Below, one piece after another: positions 54,140-64,000 of a stretch of 64,000 bases of DNA; position 1 is the stretch's first letter; each line of letters opens with the position of its first letter. This DNA is from Parelaphostrongylus tenuis (lineage: Eukaryota; Nematoda; Chromadorea; Rhabditida; Metastrongylidae). The notes below the pieces were generated by a model, which saw only the letters and a program-made list of their open reading frames with translations, was not told where the DNA came from and did no database searches. The translations under genes and the position numbers were made by a program. The DNA lies in assembly GCA_019055375.1 (NCBI GenBank), contig JAHQIW010001423.1, positions 124,001-188,000 on the forward strand, read 5' to 3'.

Positions 54140-54305
54140 TCACTGTGCCGATTCCAAATTCGTATCCTCGCATTCATTTCCACAAAGACCTCTGAATATT
54201 TCGCGTTTTTTTGGTTCCTGCTTAAGAATTTCATTGTTGTAGGAGACGAGTGCTTTCTCCAGCTTTGAAAGTAAACGAGCTAAGACGAACATTAAAGCGT
54301 TCTTT
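54140..54305 (-). other. Candidate terminal exon, unknown protein
   Basis: After a minus-strand acceptor (ttacatcag) about 55 codons run to TGA, including RLLSKLEKALVSYNNEILKQ and a Cys-containing acidic end. The amphipathic composition looks protein-like, but I found no partner exon and no family. The opposite strand also has an open frame. Confidence 0.2.
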
Positions 54306-54846
54306 AACTGATGTAAGAGAGTGATGGTAAAGGAAATTGGAGCAGAACCTTTTCTGTCACCTTGCTTTCGGATATACAGCATCACAAACCACTGCGCTAT
54401 CTTCAATCTTCCCCCTTTCAGAAACTATCAAACTTGTCGAAAATTCCTACGATTCGTGCTACCAGAGACACTTTTTGAAAAATCTCGCAGCACAAGATCA
54501 CACCTCCTTTTCATCTTGAAAGACATGGAGAAAAGCACCAACCTACACTTAGCAGTTTTTTGCTGACAAAACCCTTGTATTCCACATCGAACCACTACTC
54601 ATTTACAATCCCATTATTGATAGAGTAACTCGAGCTGACACCAGTAAACTCCATTTGCACCTTTGTTTGCTAGGTTGGGACGATTTGTCAACGTAAAAAA
54701 GGAAGATCAATACACTTTTTGCCACTACAACGTTTTGTATAATCTTAGTATTAACAACGGATATCTAATTAGGATATCGGATATGCACTGTATCAGTTGT
54801 TTATATTAAAGATCTATACCTGCGGCGGTCTTTACTGACCATATTG

Positions 54847-57800
54847 TCATCTCTCGAGCAGTACTGCCTGCGAGGCACGGAAACCGCTCAATGAACCCCA
54901 GTTAAGCGGAAGAAACGGATAGGCATGAGGTGGAAGAATTTTCAATTTGTCAAGAAAACAGGGTACGAACGGTAAAGAAATTAAACTATTACATAGATGA
55001 TCTCGCACTACATTTTTTTTACCTGGGACGTTCAATAAGCCTGGAAAACCTGTCACCTGTCGCCTGTCGTCCCATTGGTCGTCGAGTGACTCGAGCGGGT
55101 ACCAGCAACTCTTCCATTTTTCCCTGTCGTGTGCAAGAGTAGCCCAGAAGGTCCTCCTCGCTCTAGGGATTTGCTGAGCATCACATCTTTCTTTTATCGC
55201 TTTCGTGAAGAAATCGGACCAACGGGTCGGTAATCTTCCTTTGGAGCGCTTGACATCCCGAGGAATCCAGTCGATGACGGCTCTCGTCCATCGGTTGCCG
55301 TTGAAGCGCATCACGTGTCCGGCCCACATTATTTCCAATATCCTGGCGTGTAGAACGGCGTCTCTGATTTTCGATCGTTGACGTAGGTTGGAACTTCGGA
55401 TCCTTTCCCTCATTTGCGAGATACGGGATACTCCTAGCAGCGACCTTTCGACTGCGCGTTCGATAACTCCAAGTGATCATCCATCCTGCTTACGTAGCGA
55501 CCAGGTTTCTGCTGCATACGTTAGGGCAGGGATAATTGTCGAGTCGAAAAGGTGGACACGGAGTCGGATGTTCTTAGTCCTCTTCACTACATCTTCGATG
55601 CTCTTAAACGTTCCCCAAGCCGCTCGTTTCCTCCTGCTCAATCTAGGGCTAGGTCGTTCATCATGTTGATTTGCGACCTAGATAGACGTAACTGGAGCAT
55701 TCGGAGATTGTCGTTCCGTTGAGCGTGAATGGGGCATTCGAAACCCATCCGTTCCTCATGTACATTGTTTTCGTTAGATTCGGTTGAAGACCAATCTTTC
55801 CACAGGCGTTATCGAAATCGGTCAACATTCGTTACGCTTGGCTGATGTTTGGTGTTATGAGAACGATATCGTCAGCAAAGCGAAGATGGTTTAATTGTCG
55901 ACCGTCAATTTTCACTCCTATTTCGTCCCATTCTAATGTTCGCATGACGTTTTGTAGGGTGGCAGTGAATAGTTTTGGCGATATTGTATCGCCTTGTCGA
56001 ACTCCTCTTCTTGCGTCAGTGGTGATATTGTTGCAGAATGGAGAGATTTTGGTCGTGAAATCTTTATAAAGCTCACGAAGGATCATTATGTAGCGAGTAG
56101 GGACGCCGTGGTTGTCCAGAGCCTCTATAATGGCTTCTGTTTCCACTGAATCGAAGGCTTTCTTCAGATCGATGAAAATGAGACAGAGTGGTTGTTGGTA
56201 CTCTCGTGAAACTTCAATAAGTCTTATAATCGTGTGGATGTGGTCTATGGTACTGAATACTTTTTGGAACCCTGCTTGTTCGCATGGCTGTCCTTCGTCC
56301 AGTGTTCTGTCAATCCTGTTTAGGATGACTCGAGTAAAGAGTTTATAGACAACGGACAGCAAGCAGATTGAGCGAAGGTGGCGAGTGAAGAGAAGAGCCA
56401 GGGTGTTGATGAGAACTGGCGGCAGGTTCTTCAGGTGCTCTGGTCTAATCCTGTCTGAACGAGGTGTTGTTCTGTTCTTCACCGACGATATAGCATGTCG
56501 GATTTCGGAAGGCAGGACTGGTGGAACGACATATTCGTCCTTTTCCAATTTATATGACGGTAAGAGGACATGGCTAACGAAGAGATCCGAGCAGTATTGG
56601 TGGATGATTTTCTCCATAGCCTCTTCTCAAAGCTGTAAATGTCTCGTCAGGATATCGGAGTGCAATCATTTTGGTCTTATAGTTGGCGAAGTCTCGCTGG
56701 GCTTTGCGAATGCTCTTCCTAGCTTCTGCCATAACTGCTGCTCTACTCTCTTTGAGGTTTTCTCTTATCGCTTCTCTGCAGCGTTTCGCAAGTTCGGACG
56801 TAGGATTTAGTTTGCCTGCAGCTCCTGCGATTCCACGTTGACCTATAAGCTCGAGTGTCTGCGGAGACAAGCGTCTCTTCGTGATCTTAAGACTCTCGGC
56901 TCTCATAGCGCCAACGTGAAAATATTCAACGAGTCGATCGTATTCTTCGTCGGTCCCAGTCTTTGATAGTTTTGGGACTTCGTTGTTTGAATTGAGCGGA
57001 TTTCTCTCCTCTCCTCGAAAAACGGAACGTGGCGCGAAGGAGGCGATGGTCTGATCCCGTGTAGAACATAGGAGGAACAGCGACATCGGTCAGGCAAAAC
57101 CTTCGATTTACTATGATGTGATCTATTTCGTTATGGTACCCTCCATTGGGAGACTCCCACGTCCATCGCTGAGAAAGAGGCTTTTGGAATTGCGAGTTAT
57201 CATGGATGGTTTGGGTCGTATGATAAACTCGGATAGCCTCTCACCCTGTTTATTTAATTCTAGTCCGTGGGTCCCTATGTGACGTTCTTCAGACGTTCTT
57301 CAGACGTTCTTCTAGGTCCAATTTTTGCGTCAAAATCTCCGACAATGACCTTGAAGAATGTATGATCTTCTCCGAAGAATTTTTTGAGGTCCATTTAGAA
57401 CGCTTCGACTTCGTCTTCGTCATAGTTTGATGTTGGTGCGTAAGTAACGAAGATGGTCAAAGCCAGCATAGCACCACATCGTTTCAACCGTAATGGTCCG
57501 ATATGGGTTCTGAGTTGTTCGAACGAATCAATGTTCACGGTCAAATTCGATTTGACGAGGACGCCAACGCCACCGACACCTCTGTGATCGCATGTACCAA
57601 GTAACAGTTCTTCTCGGTGTCATAAACAGCGTGAAAAGGATGGCGCCTTCTCGTTTCAACCAGGCCAATGACGTCGTACCTTATTCTTCTTGATTGAATC
57701 AATAGATCTTCTACAGCGGATTCGTGAGCAAGGGTTCTTGCGTTGTAGGTACAGATCGTCATTTTAGTCCGTTTCGATCTCGACAGCCTAGTTCGGCCCT

Positions 57801-58350
57801 GAGATTTTAGCAGCCTCTCCGTACTCGTCCTACCTGGCGCTGTCGTACCAGGAGCTCTTTCGAGGTCAGGGGAATGAGGCCCATATTTGTTACTGTTTTT
57901 GGCATTTTGATACCCAACGTATAGCTTGCCAGACTCTAAACGTGGGGGCTGGGTACTCATTAGTAGCTTGCCAGTCTTTCTCGGAGGAGCGGGAGGAGCT
58001 TATTTGTTGGAGGCGACTCGTGACCGCCTCCCATGTACTTCCCAGCCGCTTGATTGCAGGCTTTTGGCCGACTTGACTCGTAGAAATGAGTTTTTGTCAA
58101 GTTGGCGCTGCAGAACCATGGGAGCTCACCCCTGAATCTACCTGCGTCTCTGGGAAGCACACGGTCGCTTTTGGTTCGCATTTATTCCCCTGCCACCACC
58201 TTGGGACGCGCCATGTGCCCTCGCGACTAACCGGGCGGGATCCCTCAAAGAGGGAGGTCCGTGGAGCATGGAGAACAATACGAAAAATTTAGATAGCTGA
58301 AGAAGAAAAGTATAGGTGTTCTCGGGCTGCTCAGGAAACCCACCCACCAC
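54847..58350 (-). mobile_element. Degenerate RTE-type non-LTR retrotransposon
   Basis: On the minus strand the element runs from a GC-rich 5' leader (58350-57960) into an apurinic-type endonuclease segment (ORF 57960-57541; TYNARTL, DVIGLVETRR). This decays through frameshifts between about 57540 and 57090. A linker (57086-56574), a reverse transcriptase segment (56617-55832; FIDLKKAFDSVETEA, GVRQGDTISPKLF, catalytic FADD) and a C-terminal segment (55413-54847; RWTRAVIDWIPRD) follow. The RT part lacks roughly 30 residues between the TRHL and ICLLSVVYK motifs and stops shortly after FADD. The copy cannot be autonomous. Truncated relatives lie at 10930-11420 and 40906-41225. The family is typical of hookworm-type genomes. 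Confidence 0.9.
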
Positions 58351-58494
58351 GGGGACGAAACTTCGATCTTATTTTTTGAATTTTTGGTCCTCCTAAAGGT
58401 TCGTTACGTAGCAGAGACCTAACTCGCTCTTCAACCAGGTCATAAATTCTGCTCACCATTGAGCGCTTGGAAAAGGTTTTCTGGAATATATGCT

Positions 58495-58658
58495 CCACAC
58501 ACAAACACGCACATACATTCATACATACATATATACGTACATACATACATACATACATACACGCATACATGCATGCATACATATATGCATACATACATTC
58601 TCATACATACATACAAACATACATACATACATATATACATATAACATACATGCATACA

Positions 58659-58695
<37 letters not shown>

Positions 58696-58727
58696 GCATA
58701 CATACATACATGCATACACACGCATCT
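58495..58727. repeat. CATA/TA microsatellite
   Basis: About 230 nt of imperfect acat tetranucleotide repeats with an uninterrupted TA core at about 58669-58691. Open frames of alternating Tyr/Ile/His here are artefacts. It adjoins the 5' end of the RTE element. Confidence 0.9.
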
Positions 58728-58799
58728 TCAGTATCTGTCGCACTTTCAAGACCCAAGGAATTGCACATTGTTAGCGAAAACATCATAACATTCATCCAA

Positions 58800-60803
58800 T
58801 GAGAAAGTCATAGATCTGGAATCCAATAAGAAGAGACTTGGACGCTAAGAAAATGTAGAAGTCGTCAGAAAGACCACCTATGCAATAGGCTAACGTTTTG
58901 GTGGCTAAAACTGATCAGCTTTTCGCAGATGCATTATAAATTACTGCGCGATATTTGTTTAAGTGACCATCTTCGAATCAAACCACTGACTTAAACAGCG
59001 ATCGCAAAGTTAAGAAACGAATGAAAGATGTGCTGCTGCTCACAGTACTCGTTATGATAGATCCTCCATAAATGTAGATGGTCATGATAATACTCCTGAA
59101 CGTGGATTTGCTATTAGCCTGACCTTCTCGTTCTAAGCGGTTGTGCTGGTTCATGCATACTTCTCTGAATATCGCCTTTTGGCACTTAAGTACATGTCGG
59201 TTACGATGAAAGAGTTAACTTTGCTATTGCCACAGCAAAGTGGTAATGGCTATGCCACAGCAAAGTAGTAGATGAAGCTTTCGTCAAATGGCTGAGATTA
59301 CTTGAGACCACATTATGAGAGTCCACCTAGGACAGCAATCAAAGAGCACGCCAATCGAAATAAGACAGCTGAAAATCTTTAGCAGTAACTGATTTACCAC
59401 TTATGGGAAACGCCATTTGCATATCTATAAGACAATCTACAAACGAGGTAACCGACATAATTCACATTCCCCTACTTCACCGCTTTTTTACGAGAATATG
59501 TTAAATTAAAAAGGCAGTAAGAAAACTTTTGAGTTGAGAGGAAAAAACGAAACTTTGGAAATCATACCGGTGCGTCTTGTGGAGTTTTTTATAGTTTCAA
59601 TAGCAGAACTACTTTACAACTTCATCAAGGGATATTCTCAATCAGGACTTCGAAATAGGACGATAAACAAACTTGATTCTCTCACTTTCATGGTCATCAC
59701 GTTTGCCATAATATCAACTGAGGTGTTTTACTGACAATGTAAAATACCATACCTGCCTACGTAAGCATTTTGATGATATATGATGATAAATATCACTAGC
59801 AGTTCATTGGGTCTAATTCGTCTTCCCTCCTCTTTACAAAACACCGATTAACTAGGGAAATGCATTCTATCTAAGGTAAAGTGAACGTAATTTTCTAATT
59901 TTTCAAACTGCTTTGTGTTTCGAATACAAAAATGTGCTGTTCGATACTGGAAAGATGTTCACTCTTTACAAAGTGTTGTGTAATAACCTTAAGTATTGTC
60001 AATGGGACGACGCAGTAGCACAATGATTAGTGATGCGCTATATCAGGGCCAACGTGATAAGAAAGGCGCTGGTTCTATCCTCTCCACCAACACTTTCATG
60101 CAATCAATCAACGAAAGTCTTTTGGAAGACATTAACGCCGGCAACTACAAAATGTAAGGAAAACCGTCCTGACCATCATTTACGCCATTCATAAGCAAGA
60201 TGAAGTCCCCAAGCAGCACGCTAAATTTCCGAAGACCTTTGTATAGAATGAATTTGAGAGAAGGGATCTAATGCAAGAAGTGCTGGGGACCTAGAAAGTA
60301 AATTGTGATGGCGGTTTGTGTAAAAAAATTGATACTATTACATTAGATCTTCGATGTTGGTGCTGTGGTCCAGTGACTAGTGATGTTCGGCGCGGCTTGA
60401 CACGGAATTGATCTGACAGCTTCATAACTCACTACGACAAACACTAACCAGCACTCTATGAAAACGCTCCAGCCTGGCTATCCTCGAGAGGGCAAGGAGG
60501 TGTGGTAGATCAATATTCTACGACTATCTTGTAGAAGATGAAACCTGAAAACAAACGAGGAGACGAATCAAACACTAGAAATGCTGGCACCTGCGCAGTA
60601 CAAAAAAATCTCTGTTTCGTCAAGAAAAGTGATAAAGTAAAGTGAATGTTCATTTTAGAGCTATTGCGGCAGTAGTAAGTGCACTAATAAAACTTTACTT
60701 TGAAACATGCCGTCGATAGTTGGGTAATGCTATTAACAAATTCTCTTTTAATTCTGTAATTAGAGGACTCCTTTCAATTTTGACTCGCTTACGTTGATTT
60801 TGA
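58800..60803. other. Intergenic region, no gene recognised
   Basis: No splice-consistent coding was seen. A short tandem duplication (tgccacagcaaagt) lies near 59228-59265. A family G repeat with a tRNA-like start (gtggtccagtgactagtgat) lies around 60360-60530. Confidence 0.45.
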
Positions 60804-62340
60804 ATGAATTATTGCCTTGCCCTGCTGCGTAATTCTTTTTTTTTTTGGGTATATCACAGAAAACATCGTGGCAATCGAACATGCTACGTCGTCACGATAC
60901 GATGCTTTTTGCTGCTGTTCTTACTGCCATGCATGGCATGGGAGAAGCCCGACAATTGTTTCGAGCGATTCCGGAATCATACACTGATCGGAGCCGTATT
61001 GGGTACGCTCAACGACGTCACATTGCTTCAATGTCAGCAAATGTGTTTAGAAGCAAAAAAGCAGAATTGCAGGTAGATTTTAAGATAAGAAAAAATAAGG
61101 GAAACCCAAAATTTTGATGTGAACTAGTGATTAAGACCGTCTCAACAATTGCGGACGGCTCTAACGACACCTCCATATAATCAAATTTCAGTTGACATAA
61201 CTGACACGAAAATTCAGTAAAAAAAGACTTGTAATACCTCCAATAATGGATACTTTGAAACTGATGACATATTCTCAGTGAAGCAACAAAGACAGTGGAA
61301 ATCCCTTGAAATTCAAGAATTAGAAGATTGCACCACTACTATCGGCCGCTTCTTTATAGACCCGCTCAAACCAATATAGCCACAAGCTCGACTGCCGGTT
61401 ACCACAATGTCAGGGAATTCCAACATTGAGCTGGGTAATTAATTATTCGGCGTCGATTCTCTTATAGAGGATTATTCAGCCCCAAGGGAAGGGCTGAACC
61501 GAGGGAGGGTGCTACTCATAAGTCCCTATAGGACGAATCAGGCGCCTGTATAGCAGTAGAACTAGCAACTCAAAGCTTGTTATATCCTTATCAAATAAAA
61601 TCATTGTAGATCGTTCATGTATTACGCTGCTAAATCAAGATGTTATATGAACTCTGAAGACAAAGACACCCGCGACTCATCTCTGTTTCCGCTTTTGGGT
61701 GCGGTGGATTACTACCACAGAATATGTTACGGTAAGCTCATGAAGTTGTAAAGAGTATGGAAGAGACTCATCTAGATGAAGCCGTTTAGCGTAGTTGCTG
61801 TTACGTTTTAGTTTTATATATAAGATCAGATAAGATATTCAGATACAACGATAATGGAGAGCAAGAGCGGTAAACAAAGAGATTCTGTATTCGACGATGA
61901 TTGTGTTTTGAAGTAATCGAAGGAAAGGTCAGGTATTGATCTACAGCAATGACTTGGTGTTAGTGTATTAAAAGTAGGATTGTATCATGCCGCATCCTTG
62001 CCGCTCAGAATCTGTCACACATCTCTTAGTGAAGCGGCGAACACTTGAACAATTTCAGTTGGTTCTCGATTTGATGTCAGATTTCCATGTTGTTACAAAA
62101 AAAAATTAAGCAGGCGCGGAATAGCAGGAACAAGCAAAAACCACGACTTAGCTATATTTTCTTCGTTTATTCTGCCTCTTTTCTCATATTATTGTGGCCG
62201 ATTTTTAGGTATTAATCGGTGTCGTCGATCAGCTGAATAAAGATGTCGCTACACTCGAGCAGTGCAAGAAACAATGTCAGAAAAGCAAGGAAGCAAACGA
62301 TATTACCTGTAAAAGTGCGATTTATTATAAGAAGGAAAAG
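60804..62340 (+). CDS. PAN/Apple-domain extracellular protein, N-terminal part (frame break)
   Basis: Four exons: 60804-61072, 61610-61731, 61843-61927 and 62209-62340. The start is the ATG at 60804, leading to a hydrophobic stretch (TIRCFLLLFLLPCMAW) consistent with a signal or anchor; an upstream exon is possible. The first PAN domain reads CFERFRNHTLIGAVLG, LQCQQMCLEAKKQNCR, then MYYAAKSRCYMNSEDK and DYYHRICY. The second begins CFEVIEGK in exon 3 and continues in exon 4 (VLIGVVDQL, EQCKKQCQ, CKSAIYYKKEK). PAN domains are disulfide-bonded adhesion modules common in nematode cuticle and apical matrix proteins. In exon 3 the incoming frame reads FDDDC and then hits a stop; the CFE frame is offset by two bases near 61902-61910. 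The remaining exons were not found before 64000. The exact family member is not recognised. Confidence 0.7.
61370..61600. repeat. Element related to the 17.2-kb inverted-repeat element
   Basis: Shared blocks with the reverse complement of 17220-17340: ggcgtcgattc, gaaccgagggagggtgctac, tccctataggacgaat and ggcgcctgtatagcagtaga. The left end (tatagacccgctcaaa) matches the flank at 17435. It lies in the first intron of the PAN-domain gene. Confidence 0.7.
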
Positions 62341-64000
62341 GTCAGTCATCAAATCTTACCACCTGCTACGAGCGCTTGCGATGGTCTATCCGAGATTTGA
62401 GCAAACGCCACTAAAGCTGAAATATCATGTGGCGGTCTTGCTCCATAAAATGCGCTTCCGAGAAAAGGAGTCTTACTTCACTTTAGTGAATTTCGTCAAA
62501 TTCAGATCATCATATGAAAGAAGTCTTGTTGTAGCATCAACTGCAGCTTCTGCGGAACGTGATAATCAAATTTTCATGGTAGTCTCCCTCGATGATCAGA
62601 CTTAGAGCAGATAATTCAAAAGCTTACAGTCAGTGACTCTAACCATGATAATCTCTGCGGAAAATGACAATATTGAAGGCCCTTCAAGTGTTTTGAAGAA
62701 TGTAGATTAATGAAGTGTGCGCTAAGACAGCGCAGTTTGTGGAGTAGATGAGGGCCCGAGCTGTGTGATCTGTGTTTTTTAAAATCATGTCTTTTTTCTT
62801 AAAACTCCTAGTAGCAAGCTGTGCATTTCGTTATTATCAGGTCTCACAGGCCACAGTATCGATTTCACAGAGTAGTCATGCGATACTGTAGAAATTGTAC
62901 CATAGACAAGCTTAGAAAATCGGAAATGCGCATTAGTAGTTCATAATGCAATGCTTCATTAACCTATCAACTCCTTCATCTGTATCATTTGTTGCTACAT
63001 CGCTTCGAATTCTGGAAGTGAAATCATAGGATCTCATTTCTTAGTGTTCTTAGCCATGTCTGTCTATAACTTTGAGAAGAGAAGTCTCAGAGAAGATGTT
63101 CACCGGCCTGATTGCATGCATTCTTTATTTTGGAGTGATTGCTTGGCATCTAGAAAACTTTTATTGTGTAATGTAAAAAGCTACTTTGAGCACTGCTATT
63201 GACATTAACACGATAACATCGGTGCCGAGTTCAAAGCAATTCTTTTATGCTAAAGTACGAGCCACTTTCAATTTGAAATCAGCGCATGTGTGTACGGACT
63301 AAACTTTATTATGTGAAGTGAAAGCATCAGAATCTACAAACCTTGTCAACAAGTCAAAAATGTCTATTATACTACGACAAAATCATGGTTTGTTTGATGT
63401 GTTAATGTCGATATCAGAAAGCTGCAGGTTTTTGCATAATTCTTTGCGGGAAGATTAATCTCCAGTCTGTGACAATAATTACAGAGCCTTAAGAAACCCA
63501 TATTTTGCTCACATTTTCCAATACTTATATGGGTAATCGCGACGCTACAAGGTCCCTAGTGCTTCTCTCCATTTACTATCACCTAGCCATCAATCACAGA
63601 GATGACTGACTTCGCAGATGTGCTCGGTTGCGGTAAGAAGGTATGTCGCTTTTCTCCCAATATTAAGCTTGATACTAGTTGAGATTGGCGTCCCGTGGAA
63701 TTATAAAATTGTTGTGCCAAGACGTTTACATTATTCATCCAGTTCCTTTTCACTATTTATCCTTAGGTATTGAAGTATGACTTGCAGCCGTATTATTAGA
63801 ATTTTCGGGAACTTGTTTTGATTTTACTCATTTTCCTCTAGTGGCTTCTCCGTTATTATCGTGAACATGTTCACGTCACTAGTTGCATTAGACTGAATAA
63901 ACAATATCTCGTAAAAGATCTACGGAAGTGATGCGCATACTTCTGAAAACACATAGTGCTCGCTAATTAACCGGAACTGATCAATCAGACTGTGAACATG
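62341..64000 (+). other. Right end: no secure feature
   Basis: I could not find the continuation of the second PAN domain here. A 13-codon stretch starting with ATG at 63602 (MTDFADVLGCGKK) ends at a good gtatgt donor (63641). It could be a small first exon of another gene or an internal exon, but it is too short to assign. Confidence 0.3.

Noticed and set aside
54847..58350. Retrotransposon considered as a viral remnant
   Set aside because: The endonuclease-RT order without LTRs, gag, protease or integrase identifies an RTE-type non-LTR retrotransposon, not an endogenous virus.
58440..58802. Several overlapping open frames of 60-110 codons on both strands
   Set aside because: They consist only of alternating His/Tyr/Ile/Thr or Cys/Met/Val residues dictated by the CATA microsatellite.
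60845..61117. Alternative 90-codon frame overlapping the PAN-domain exon
   Set aside because: It lacks the conserved Cys pattern; the other frame gives a clear PAN domain and a proper donor.

Overview
This is a eukaryotic window from a nematode, most probably a strongylid (clade V) parasite such as a hookworm. The genus is an inference from the protein matches, the RTE-type retrotransposon family and the repeat-heavy introns. Genes are split into many short exons (typically 50-180 nt). These join in phase at GT..AG sites (one GC..AG) and are separated by introns loaded with tRNA-derived SINEs and fold-back elements. No operons with bacterial signals, CRISPR arrays or bacterial RNAs occur. I could not run any search: gene identities come from reading translated exons against remembered families.

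Layout. 1-10.5 kb: mostly repeats, with one minus-strand exon resembling THUMPD1/Tan1 (about 1.3-1.5 kb) and some unassigned plus-strand exon-like stretches. 10.57-22.52 kb, minus strand: a complete 19-exon hid-1 (HID1) gene, 709 codons. 22.5-27.0 kb: intergenic, with a repeat next to the hid-1 start, a large inverted repeat, a 700-nt polypurine tract, a GC-rich block and a tandem duplication carrying TCACGTGA E-boxes. 27.02-31.83 kb, plus strand: a complete 8-exon ZFPL1 gene (322 codons). 34.60-47.02 kb, plus strand: a 21-exon gene for the 75-kDa complex I subunit (NDUFS1; nuo-5 in C. elegans), whose exon 8 carries one apparent extra base. 47-54.8 kb: repeats and no secure gene. 54.85-58.35 kb, minus strand: a decayed RTE-type non-LTR retrotransposon, next to a CATA-type microsatellite. 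60.8-62.3 kb, plus strand: the start of a gene for a secreted or membrane-anchored PAN/Apple-domain protein, also with one apparent frame break. To 64 kb: nothing secure.

The three complete genes are housekeeping or secretory functions: HID-1 (Golgi/dense-core vesicle sorting), ZFPL1 (cis-Golgi membrane zinc-finger protein) and NDUFS1 (mitochondrial electron transfer). From memory, the ZFPL1 and NDUFS1 homologues are also neighbours in C. elegans (Y45G12B.2 and Y45G12B.1), so that pair looks like conserved microsynteny. I found no convincing new multi-gene system. The most unusual signals are the two frame breaks, the duplicated zfpl-1 5' region, the inverted SINE pairs (one directly upstream of nuo-5) and the long purine tract.
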